Source: DATAWK01 sp036267255
Lineage (GTDB): Bacteria > Acidobacteriota > Terriglobia > Terriglobales > Acidobacteriaceae
Assembly (NCBI GenBank): GCA_036267255.1
Contig: DATAWK010000043.1
Location: forward strand, 124,001-188,000
Direction: 5' to 3'
Length of the DNA stretch: 64,000 nt
The notes under the pieces are model-generated. The model saw nothing but the letters and a program-made list of their open reading frames with translations. It was not told where the DNA came from and made no database searches. Position numbers and translations under genes: made by a program. Positions 36,321 to 44,973 of this stretch are shown piece by piece; the first letter of the stretch is position 1, and each line of letters starts with the position of its first letter.

Positions 36321-38480
36321 ATGACGTTGAAATCGATCGCATCAGAAACGTTACAAAGTGCACGCACTGTATTGGTAGGCCTGTTGGTCTTCCAGATGGC
36401 AGTCGGCGCTTCGTGGGCCAGCGGCCCTCCCTCACAACCATCCCGCGATGGTGATACCGTTACACCCATCAAACACGTCATCGTCATTGTTGGCGAAAAC
36501 CGCAGCTTCGACCATGTTTTTGCCACCTATGTTCCCAAGGGACATCAGGTTGTATGGAACCTGCTATCGGAAAGAATCATCAATGCGGACGGTACTCCTG
36601 GTCCGAATTTCAAAACGTTCGAACAACAGGCTGCCAGCGATAAGGCTCCCGACGCCTTCGTGCTCAGCCCATCAAAGACTTCTTTTTCCAACAACGTTCT
36701 GCCTGCCCCACTGGTCGGCGGACCTACCGACTCCTACGTAAAGAACGACAGCCTGGCGCTAGCGGAAGAATCGGAAAATGGCCTGCCTACGGATTATTAT
36801 CAGTACCTGGTTTCCGGGGGCAGTGGCTTAAACTCGCAAACGCCGGACACACGCATCACGAACGTCAACGATTTGCCCCCCGGCCCGTTTCAACTGACAA
36901 ACGGAACGAGTTTTACCTATAACTCCTACGCGCAAAGTCCCGTCCATCGCTTTTATCAGATGTGGCAGCAACTGGATTGCAGCGCGGCCCATGCAACCCG
37001 ATACAACCCATCCGGATGCGATGCCAGATTGTTCCCATGGGTAGAAGTTACTGAGGGTGCCGGTGCAAATGGCGTGGTACAGCCGGCGGACTTCAGCACG
37101 GAATACTCAGCGAGCGGAACGACAACCGGAGAAGGATCGACTGCCATGGGCTTCTACAACGTCCAGCGCGGCGATGTACCCTACTTCAAAAGCCTCGCGG
37201 ATACGTATGCAATGAGCGATAATTTTCACCAGTCCGTGCTTGGGGGTACCGGCGCCAACCACATCATGCTTGGTCATGGCGACATGATCTGGTTCAGCGA
37301 TGGCAAGGGCAACCCTGCAGTTCCTCCTCATAATGTGGAAGTCGCAGCAGGAACTCCCAATGCCGGCATCGTGGATGAAGTTGAGAATCCCAACCCAGCG
37401 GCCAACACCAACAACTGGTACTCGGAAGATGGTTACGGCGGCGGTTCCTATGGCTCTGCTTCCTATGGTGGAGGCTCTTACACCGATTGCGCAGACACTA
37501 CACAGCCAGGTGTCGCGCCAATCGTCAAATACCTGAGTTCTCTGCCGAAGCCAATAAAAACCAACTGCCAGGCAGGCCATTACTACCTGCTGAATAATTA
37601 CAACCCCGGATATTTTGGCAACGGCAACAATGCCTATACCGACAAAAGTCCGGACAACACCGTGTTCACCGTTCCGCCATCTCCCGTACGCAGCATTGGA
37701 GATGAACTGATTGCCAACAACATTTCATGGAAGTATTACGGCGACCAGTGGAATAACTACGTCAATGACCCATACCAGCTGAACTATGGGGCTATCGGCG
37801 CCAAATCCGATGAATATTGCAATATTTGCAATCCATTCCAATACGATACTTCGATCATGGCCAATGCGGCAGTCCGCACGGCGCACATTCAAGACACGGC
37901 AAACCTCTACGCCGATATCCAGAATGGAACCTTGCCGGCTGTCTCCATCGTCAAGCCCAGCGGACTTGTCGATGGCCATCCGTCGTCTTCGAAGCTCGAC
38001 CTGTTCGAAGGTTTCACCAAGAAAATTGTCGATGCAGTCCAGGCCAATCCATCCTTGTGGAGGGACACGGCAATCATCATCACCTTCGACGAAGGCGGTG
38101 GCTACTATGATTCCGGTTATGTTCAGCCGCTGGATTACTTTGGCGATGGTACTCGTATTCCGATGATCATTGTTTCCGCGTATACGCGTGGTGGCTACAT
38201 TTCTCACGAGTATTCGGACCACGTTTCCATTCTGAAATTCATCGAAAGAAACTGGCGTCTGGGTCCGATCACCCAACGCAGCCGGGATAATGATCCGAAC
38301 CCGATAGCCTCACCCAGCAATCCCTGGGTACCGGTGAACGGTCCTGCGATCAGCGACCTGTTCGATCTGTTCAATTTCAATCAGGACGGATCGGGCGGCT
38401 ATGGCAACGGGAATCAGTGGAGCCATGACAATGGGGACGGTCATGGGAATAGCAATGGCAACGGATGGGGCAGTCGCTAA
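36321..38480 (+). CDS. Exported phosphoesterase (AcpA / phospholipase C-type, PF04185)
   Basis: The product (719 residues) has a signal segment (TVLVGLLVFQMAVGASWA) and the alkaline-phosphatase-superfamily core of acid phosphatase AcpA and non-hemolytic phospholipase C. GENRSFDH near residue 58 supplies the metal/nucleophile region, and FDEGGGYYDSG and SDHVSILKFIERNW are later blocks. It would release phosphate from phosphomonoesters or phospholipid head groups outside the cell. ATG 36321 is preceded by GGAGGA. Two unusual low-complexity parts occur: a Gly/Ser/Tyr repeat (GGGSYGSASYGGGSY) around residues 372-388 and a Gly/Asn/His/Asp tail (last 30 residues). It ends at a terminator-like hairpin facing the ppdK gene. 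Confidence 0.88.
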   Translation: MTLKSIASETLQSARTVLVGLLVFQMAVGASWASGPPSQPSRDGDTVTPIKHVIVIVGENRSFDHVFATYVPKGHQVVWNLLSERIINADGTPGPNFKTFEQQAASDKAPDAFVLSPSKTSFSNNVLPAPLVGGPTDSYVKNDSLALAEESENGLPTDYYQYLVSGGSGLNSQTPDTRITNVNDLPPGPFQLTNGTSFTYNSYAQSPVHRFYQMWQQLDCSAAHATRYNPSGCDARLFPWVEVTEGAGANGVVQPADFSTEYSASGTTTGEGSTAMGFYNVQRGDVPYFKSLADTYAMSDNFHQSVLGGTGANHIMLGHGDMIWFSDGKGNPAVPPHNVEVAAGTPNAGIVDEVENPNPAANTNNWYSEDGYGGGSYGSASYGGGSYTDCADTTQPGVAPIVKYLSSLPKPIKTNCQAGHYYLLNNYNPGYFGNGNNAYTDKSPDNTVFTVPPSPVRSIGDELIANNISWKYYGDQWNNYVNDPYQLNYGAIGAKSDEYCNICNPFQYDTSIMANAAVRTAHIQDTANLYADIQNGTLPAVSIVKPSGLVDGHPSSSKLDLFEGFTKKIVDAVQANPSLWRDTAIIITFDEGGGYYDSGYVQPLDYFGDGTRIPMIIVSAYTRGGYISHEYSDHVSILKFIERNWRLGPITQRSRDNDPNPIASPSNPWVPVNGPAISDLFDLFNFNQDGSGGYGNGNQWSHDNGDGHGNSNGNGWGSR

Positions 38481-38548
38481 CACGCACGCTTCGTTCTAAG
38501 AAAGAAAATCACCCCGAGGCGGATGATCGCCGAAAGGGATGCTGCATC

Positions 38549-38582
38549 AAGGGCCGAAGCTGGTTTTCCAGTCTCGGCCCTT
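38549..38582. terminator. Terminator-like hairpin between phosphoesterase and ppdK
   Basis: AAGGGCCGA (38549-38557) pairs with TCGGCCCTT (38574-38582). The inner CTGG-TTTT-CCAG extends the stem after one mismatch and a wobble. It can serve both convergent genes; the plus strand continues TTGTC. Confidence 0.65.
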
Positions 38583-38714
38583 GTCTATTGATTTCCCGCG
38601 CTTGTGCATCGGAAACGAGACGTCGGTCGTCAGGGCTGGCATGTTCAAGTCGAGCGGTGTTTACCCTTGCGAAGAGATCGGGCCGAGTTTGTTGTATCGC
38701 CGATTCGCTGTCTC

Positions 38715-41438
38715 TCAACCGACCTGTGCTACGGGTAACTCCTGCGCCGGCGCAGTTTGGCCGACGGTATGGAAGGCGGCTGCCCGCGCCGCCGCCAGTT
38801 GCGCGACGGGTATGCGCGCCGGGGAACAAGACACGTAATCCACCCCGATGGATTGGAAGAATTCAATGGATTCCGGGTCGCCACCATGCTCTCCGCAAAC
38901 GCCGATCTTGATTCCAGAATGAGCGAAGCGTGCCTGCTGGATCGCCATTTGGATGAGAGCACCAACGCCTTCGCGATCAACGCTGATAAATGGGTCCTTC
39001 TTTAATATTCCCAAGTCAAGATAAGCATCCAGGAATTTACGAGCATCGTCGCGCGAAAAACCGAACGTCATCTGCGTGAGATCGTTGGTGCCGAAGGACA
39101 AGAAATCGACCTCTGTGGCAATGGACGCGGCGCAAACTGCAGCCCTCGGCAGTTCGATCATCGCACCGAACTTGTAATCGACCGTGTCCTGTTCCTGCGT
39201 GAAAACCTGCGCGGCGGCGTCATCCACCACTCTCCGCAAGCAGCGGATTTCCTCCACACAAGCGACAAGCGGGACCATAATTTCCGGGCTGACCGGAATT
39301 CCTTTCGCCTGGACAGCAAGTGCGGCTTGCAGAGCAGCTTTGACCTGCATGGCGATGATTTCCGGAAATGTGATTCCAAGTCGGCAGCCGCGATGCCCCA
39401 TCATTGGGTTCGATTCCACCAACTCCCGTGTCCGAGCAAGCATCCGCTGAAGGTCACGAATCCTATCCTGGGTTGCGCCGTGTTTCTTCGCGTCTGCGAT
39501 TGCAGCGTTTAACTCCTCCGCAGCAGGAAGAAATTCATGCAGGGGTGGGTCAATCAGCCGGATGGTCACCGGGAGGCCGCACATATGACGGAACAAAGCT
39601 TCGAAATCCTCCTGCTGCATCGGCAAGAGCTTGTTTAGAGCCGATTGCCTTTCTTCCGTATTCTCCGCGAGGATCATCGCACGAACGTGAGGCAGCCGGT
39701 CTTGAGCGAAGAACATATGCTCGGTGCGGCAGAGACCAATTCCGGAGGCTCCGGCCATTTTCGACCGCCGTGCATCCTCCGGGGTATCCGCGTTGGCGCG
39801 AACCGGCATGCCGCCGATTTCATGGGCCCAATCCAGCAGAACATCCAGAAAGGCATTGCGGGAATTCGCAGGGCGAAGCGGTATCTCGCAGGCGAATACC
39901 TGGCCTGAGAGTCCGTCGAGCGACAGCCAATCGCCTTCGCAAAGTTTGAGATCGTTGATGCGCACGATTCCTGCGCGCTCATCAACGATGATTCCGCCAG
40001 CACCTGTAATGCAGCATTTCCCCATGCCGCGTGCTACCACCGCAGCATGACTGGTCGCTCCACCGCGCGCAGTGAGGAAGCCAACGGCAGCATCCATGCC
40101 ATGGATGTCGTCCGCGTTGGTTTCCTGCCGAACCAGTATGACCGGCGTTTCGCGATGCTTGCCTGCCATCGCAACGGCACGGTCCGCAGAGAGAGCGATC
40201 TTTCCGCACGCGGAGCCGGGAGATGCAGGCAAACCCCGGGTGATGGGTTGAACGTCCACGCTGGAAAGATCAAGCTGAGGCGAAAGGATTTCTCCGATCA
40301 AGTTGGGATCGACGCGGCCCACTGCTTCCTCGCGCGAGATCAGCCCTTCTTCCGCCATCTCGACGGCACAGCGCACGGCCGCCAGAGCGCTTCGTTTCGC
40401 CGCTCGGGTTTGCAGGAGGAACAATTCACCCTTCTGCACCGTGAACTCGAAATCCTGCATGTCGCGGTAGTGAGGTTCCAGCCGGGATACCACAGATCGA
40501 AGTTGCCGATAAACTTTTGGCATGGTCCGCCCCAGCTCGGAAATGGGTACGGGAGTGCGCGTTCCGGCCACAATGTCTTCGCCTTGCGCGTTGGATAGAA
40601 ATTCACCGAAGATTGCGGCGTCACCAATGGAAGGATTGCGCGTGAAACCGACGCCGGTCCCGCTATCGGGACCGTAATTTCCAAACACCATCGCCTGGAT
40701 GGTGACGGCGGTCCCACACTCTTCAGAGAGATTGTGAATGCGCCGGTAGTGCCGCGCCCGCTGGTTGGTCCAGGAATGAAAGACGGCCTGGATTGCCATG
40801 GAGAGCTGGACCTGCGGGTCCATTGGGAACTCGCGCCCGGTGTGGCGCAGTATCAGTTCTTTAAACTGATCGATCAAGCGCGTGAGAAATTCTTCGTCAG
40901 GCCCTGAGTCCAGGGAAGCGTTGCTCTTGCGTTCCACCGCGTGTACCACCCGGTCGAAACCACTTTTGGGCACGCCAAGCACGACAGAGCCGAACATTTG
41001 CAGAAGCCGACGATAGGAATCAAGGGCGAACTTCGTGCTGGAGTGACAAGAAGCAAGGCCCGTGATGTTGGAATCATTCAAACCCACGTTGAGAATGGTG
41101 TCCATCATTCCTGGCATGGAGATTTCCGCGCCCGACCGAACGCTCACCAACAGAGGATCGCTTTCGCCGCCGAATTTCTGCCCGCGCTGCAGTTCCAACC
41201 AGCGCATGGAGTCCTGTATCTCCTGTTCGAAGCCAGGCGGCGTGGTGCCATTTTCAAGAACGTAGCGACAGACACTGGTCGGGATGGTGAAACCGGGAGG
41301 CACTGGAACGCCGAGCAAGGTCATTTCGGCAAGCCCCGCGCCTTTGCCGCCGAGTTCGGCGCGCATGGAACCATCGCCGTCCGCCTGATTTGCACCAAAT
41401 CGATACATGAGTCTCTTGAGCGGTCTAATTTGCGCCAT
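38715..41438 (-). CDS. ppdK: Pyruvate, phosphate dikinase
   Basis: Cytoplasmic enzyme (907 residues, full length) interconverting pyruvate, ATP and phosphate with phosphoenolpyruvate, AMP and pyrophosphate. The N-terminal ATP-grasp part contains LGGKGAGLAEM and SVRSGAEISMPGMMDTILN. The swivelling phosphohistidine domain has TARGGATSHAAVVARGMG with His464. The C-terminal PEP-binding barrel has GIGLCRTEHMFF, SFGTNDLTQMTFG and GVCGEHGGDPES with a catalytic Cys. All signature segments are intact. The gene stands alone between convergent phosphoesterase and a divergent TPR/HTH gene. A role in glycolysis/gluconeogenesis switching is expected when growth is on sugars that yield pyruvate, such as the fucose route. 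Confidence 0.96.
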   Translation of the reverse strand: MAQIRPLKRLMYRFGANQADGDGSMRAELGGKGAGLAEMTLLGVPVPPGFTIPTSVCRYVLENGTTPPGFEQEIQDSMRWLELQRGQKFGGESDPLLVSVRSGAEISMPGMMDTILNVGLNDSNITGLASCHSSTKFALDSYRRLLQMFGSVVLGVPKSGFDRVVHAVERKSNASLDSGPDEEFLTRLIDQFKELILRHTGREFPMDPQVQLSMAIQAVFHSWTNQRARHYRRIHNLSEECGTAVTIQAMVFGNYGPDSGTGVGFTRNPSIGDAAIFGEFLSNAQGEDIVAGTRTPVPISELGRTMPKVYRQLRSVVSRLEPHYRDMQDFEFTVQKGELFLLQTRAAKRSALAAVRCAVEMAEEGLISREEAVGRVDPNLIGEILSPQLDLSSVDVQPITRGLPASPGSACGKIALSADRAVAMAGKHRETPVILVRQETNADDIHGMDAAVGFLTARGGATSHAAVVARGMGKCCITGAGGIIVDERAGIVRINDLKLCEGDWLSLDGLSGQVFACEIPLRPANSRNAFLDVLLDWAHEIGGMPVRANADTPEDARRSKMAGASGIGLCRTEHMFFAQDRLPHVRAMILAENTEERQSALNKLLPMQQEDFEALFRHMCGLPVTIRLIDPPLHEFLPAAEELNAAIADAKKHGATQDRIRDLQRMLARTRELVESNPMMGHRGCRLGITFPEIIAMQVKAALQAALAVQAKGIPVSPEIMVPLVACVEEIRCLRRVVDDAAAQVFTQEQDTVDYKFGAMIELPRAAVCAASIATEVDFLSFGTNDLTQMTFGFSRDDARKFLDAYLDLGILKKDPFISVDREGVGALIQMAIQQARFAHSGIKIGVCGEHGGDPESIEFFQSIGVDYVSCSPARIPVAQLAAARAAAFHTVGQTAPAQELPVAQVG

Positions 41439-41713
41439 CGCAGGTCTCTCTTTTCGGAGTGGAATTCAATGACAACCGGAGAAGCGCAAACTCGGCGCTC
41501 TCTCTAATTGGCAGTAGATTCGACCCATATGCGTGACAGCAAGCTGAGCAGTGCATGCTGTCCACTCGTCCGATTCGGACGGGTGGAGGTCGCGAAGCTC
41601 AGCAATAGCATATTCAGGCTATAGCGCATGCATCGTAAAGAATTGTGTTTGTGATGGAATCTGCCTTCTAAAATATTTCGACCGTTTCGGATTAGGCGCA
41701 TACAATCGATGAC

Positions 41714-43339
41714 ATGCGGCTTCTGCCACGTCTTCCTGGACAGCTAAACCGAGCTTTGCGCGACCGGCGCATCTCGGAAGGAATTGCGTTGCTCGAAGGC
41801 TCAGAGACGGCATGGAGCAAGCTGCGGACCTCCGATCCGGGTGCGGCAGATTTCGTGCTTTGCGTGGCGCAGTGGATCGATGTTGGATACAAATCTCCGA
41901 TGCCCCTGGAGGATTTACTGGGGCGCTTTTCGCCGGATGTACGGTCGCACATGCCGCTGCGCCATTTCTTGTTCCTACGTATGGCGGAAGCCTTTTCCGC
42001 CTTGTCGAAGGAGGACGCCGATACCGCAATCGAACTTCTGGAATTTGTTCTCAGGGCAGAACGCGAACTCGCGGACGACTGGCTGATCGCACTGGCTCAT
42101 TTCTGGAAGGGTCGATCTCATCGGAAAAAAGGCGAGTACGAGATTGCACTGCAGGATATTGTGACGGCCAGGACTTACGCCCAGAAAATGCAAGCGAGCA
42201 AACTGGCGGCAGTCATCCAGGTGCAAGAGGCCTGGCTGGTGTTTCAAAAGGGTGAGCCCAAAGAGGCATTCGCGCTGCTCGATCGCGCCGAGCGCCAACT
42301 CAAGAGTACGGACGACGCGATTTCTCTCGGGAATATTGCATCGGCGCGGGGGCGCATCGTGCGCCGAACCGGCGAGTACACTGAAGCGCTTGAATATTAC
42401 GATCAGGCCATTTCGATCTATGCGCAGCGCGATGGCAATCACAGAAATCTCGCGCGCACACTGGTGAACTCCGCATATGTCAAGCGGTTGATTGCGTTGC
42501 AACTGCGCAAGAAGATCGATTCACGCAGCGGCAAGCCGACCCGGCGCGACCCGAACAGCGGCCAGTATGCGCGCTACATGCAGCTATGTCAGGAGGCCCT
42601 GAAGCAATTGCAAAGGGCCGGTGAAATTTATGCCCTGCATCAGCATCACGGCGGCGCCGGCTCTGTGCTGGTGAACTCTGGCCATCTCCACCTGGACATG
42701 GGAAATATTGACGCTGCCGTTACCGAAGGCCACGAGGCTTATGAACTGGGGCGTGGCACGCACGACCATATCCTGATGGCTCGTGCGCGCATTCTGGAGG
42801 CGGCCGCCGAAAACGCGCGCGTGGAGGAGGAGCTTGGCGAAGACGCCGACACAGCGGTGTACGCAAGCAACGCGCGACGCTACGCGGAGGAAGCCATCGA
42901 ACTCGCGCAACAGACGCAGAACCGGCGGTTGCTGGCTGCTGCGCACATCGCACGAGGAATCGTCGCTGCCAACGATTTCTTTCAGGAATGGGACGAGGCC
43001 AGGCAGTGCGAGTCTCGTGCCACGCCGCTGGTGCGCGCTGATGATCGAGATCATCTATGGGAGGAGCTGATCGCCTTGAAATCCCGCATCCTGGGTTCGG
43101 CCGGTATCAATGAAACGCTGCGCGCCTGGTCGGAGGGGGTTCTGGGCGGAAAAACCTTCCAACGCGTCACCGAGGAATTCGCCGAAATTGTCATTCCCAA
43201 GGTGTGGGCGCGGGAAGAAAAAAAGATCTCGCGAGTAGCGGAGAAATTGGCTATCTCCCCGAAAAAAGTGAGGCGCATCCTGCGCAATGCAGGCCTATTG
43301 AGAATTGAGCGCGATCCCATTCGGCGCCGTACCCTCTAA
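41714..43339 (+). CDS. TPR-repeat protein with C-terminal helix-turn-helix
   Basis: A soluble protein of 541 residues. Residues about 90-430 form repeated helical hairpins of the tetratricopeptide type (ALEYYDQAISIYAQRDG, MGNIDAAVTEGHEAYELG, YAEEAIELAQQ). The last 45 residues (ISRVAEKLAISPKKVRRILRNAGLL) look like a Fis/sigma-like DNA-binding helix-turn-helix. Proteins with this layout are common in Acidobacteriota and are usually unassigned regulators. ATG 41714 starts right after a gap that also holds the ppdK promoter. Its last 4 bases overlap the last 4 bases of the convergent membrane-protein gene of the tubulin-like operon, so expression of the two transcripts may interfere. Confidence 0.7.
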   Translation: MRLLPRLPGQLNRALRDRRISEGIALLEGSETAWSKLRTSDPGAADFVLCVAQWIDVGYKSPMPLEDLLGRFSPDVRSHMPLRHFLFLRMAEAFSALSKEDADTAIELLEFVLRAERELADDWLIALAHFWKGRSHRKKGEYEIALQDIVTARTYAQKMQASKLAAVIQVQEAWLVFQKGEPKEAFALLDRAERQLKSTDDAISLGNIASARGRIVRRTGEYTEALEYYDQAISIYAQRDGNHRNLARTLVNSAYVKRLIALQLRKKIDSRSGKPTRRDPNSGQYARYMQLCQEALKQLQRAGEIYALHQHHGGAGSVLVNSGHLHLDMGNIDAAVTEGHEAYELGRGTHDHILMARARILEAAAENARVEEELGEDADTAVYASNARRYAEEAIELAQQTQNRRLLAAAHIARGIVAANDFFQEWDEARQCESRATPLVRADDRDHLWEELIALKSRILGSAGINETLRAWSEGVLGGKTFQRVTEEFAEIVIPKVWAREEKKISRVAEKLAISPKKVRRILRNAGLLRIERDPIRRRTL

Positions 43340-44970
43340 CAGATTTCAACACGCATGCCGACGGCATGCACATAGTGCAGCCACGATTGCGGAAACCAAC
43401 CAGACTGTCGAGGGTGATTCTGATGATCGGCGATTTCGCATTCCATGTGTAGAGGATTCGGAATGGGAGAGGAAAACATGAAATTGACCCAGTCGCTGTC
43501 CGCGGCATCGGCATCTCTTCGCCGCGAATCACGTACATTTTTGAGCCACCGGCTGATCAACAGGCTCTCCAGGTTCTTCTCCATCTCCTGTTGGGCAGAA
43601 AGCACCTGAGCCATTGCCGACGCAGGCGTCATCTCGCCGGTAAGGAACTGGAAGGAAAGCAAGGATGGAAGAGCAAAGGTTCGCTGCAGCAGCATGTCTC
43701 GAGCAGCGTCAATAAGATCGCGATCAACTTTGGCGGTTTCAACACTATCGGTGGGGATAGGGCTTTCGAGTCCAGCGCCAGGGGTGGTCTCCTGTAGAAG
43801 ATCCGGATAACGCAAAGGTTGAATATCGACAAGAATCCGTTCAAGAGCAGTGGCAAAAATCGGATGACGCGGCAGTTGCTGCAGCGATGTTCCCCCGGTA
43901 AGAGCCAGATCCAGTTGCTGACTGGGCGGCTTCGACAAGAGATAACAAGCCACGGCTGAAACTGTCATCAGGAGAACACTCAATCCCGAGTATGCCGGCT
44001 TCACCTTGCCCCCCGACTTTGACGTTCCGGTTCCCAGCAAGCTCAGCCTCTTCGGCCGTGCTGTCTCCCGCTTGAGATATTTGAGGCAATCCAACCAGCT
44101 TTCTACATTGGGACTATGCGCGGCAAGGGAGTCTAACAAATCCGGAACATAATTATGGACGTATCGTCCTACTAACTCCAACCCTTCCGGCGTGAATGGG
44201 TCCACATCGGCCTGACTGTCGAAGTCAGGGATCTTCTCGCGTACAAGTTTGGCGAGGGTAGCGGCGCTCAATGGTCGCCCGGTGAAGCACTGAGAGATCA
44301 GTTCGCGGGCAGCCAGGAACAAGGCCAACTTTCCAGCCTCGGAGTGACCCTTCAGCATGTACGCTTCGATGCCAACGGCCCAGGCGCTCTTGTTTAGAGC
44401 AATCTCCGAGACGATCGGGGACGACGCTTCAGCATCGGCCTTCAAGAGAAGGACCGTCAACCTTTCCAGGATAGCCGCAGTGTCGTCGGCATCGAGATTA
44501 CTACCCCGCCATACGGGAAGAACATGAAACAGAGTTACGGATTCATTTCCCCCGAAACCAGCAAAGAGCTTTTGCTGAGCACCTTCCAGGTCCTCCATTT
44601 TTTGTGGCTCCAGAAGCACGATCCAAAAGATGCGGTTAAGAAAAGGCGTCCCGGCAAGGCAATCTTCCACTTGCCGACGCGCGGTTTGAATCCAGTCCCG
44701 GTTCTCCGACGTGCAGACAATCAAGGTTCGGAACTCCTGCATTCTGTAATTCTTTGGGACATAACCACTCCGTATCAACTCGGCAAGCAGTTTTGCTGAG
44801 CGCAATTCGTCTACGGCTGCCGGGATAATTCTTTCCAGCTCCTGCTCGTCGTGAATGTCCGCGAAATAGAAGGCTTTACGTTCGTCGTCATCGACCCAAC
44901 GGACGATTTGATCTTTGAGACGCTCGGCTCCGGAACCACAGAGCAGTACCAACGTGGGCTGTAGGATCAA
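43336..44970 (-). CDS. Single-span membrane protein of the VWA/tubulin-like operon
   Basis: Not a recognised family. The product (544 residues) starts with a Rossmann-like strand/loop (LVLLCGSGAERLKDQI), continues as a mixed alpha/beta region to about residue 170, then helical to 310. It has one clear membrane helix (about 327-346, SGLSVLLMTVSAVACYLL) and a 200-residue C-terminal part. With no signal peptide before it, the N-terminal 320 residues are probably cytoplasmic and the rest periplasmic. It starts 3 bases after the tubulin-like gene, so both are one transcript. The arrangement suggests a membrane adaptor for the cytoskeletal protein; this is inference. Confidence 0.65.
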   Translation of the reverse strand: MILQPTLVLLCGSGAERLKDQIVRWVDDDERKAFYFADIHDEQELERIIPAAVDELRSAKLLAELIRSGYVPKNYRMQEFRTLIVCTSENRDWIQTARRQVEDCLAGTPFLNRIFWIVLLEPQKMEDLEGAQQKLFAGFGGNESVTLFHVLPVWRGSNLDADDTAAILERLTVLLLKADAEASSPIVSEIALNKSAWAVGIEAYMLKGHSEAGKLALFLAARELISQCFTGRPLSAATLAKLVREKIPDFDSQADVDPFTPEGLELVGRYVHNYVPDLLDSLAAHSPNVESWLDCLKYLKRETARPKRLSLLGTGTSKSGGKVKPAYSGLSVLLMTVSAVACYLLSKPPSQQLDLALTGGTSLQQLPRHPIFATALERILVDIQPLRYPDLLQETTPGAGLESPIPTDSVETAKVDRDLIDAARDMLLQRTFALPSLLSFQFLTGEMTPASAMAQVLSAQQEMEKNLESLLISRWLKNVRDSRRRDADAADSDWVNFMFSSPIPNPLHMECEIADHQNHPRQSGWFPQSWLHYVHAVGMRVEIC

Positions 44971-44973
44971 GAT

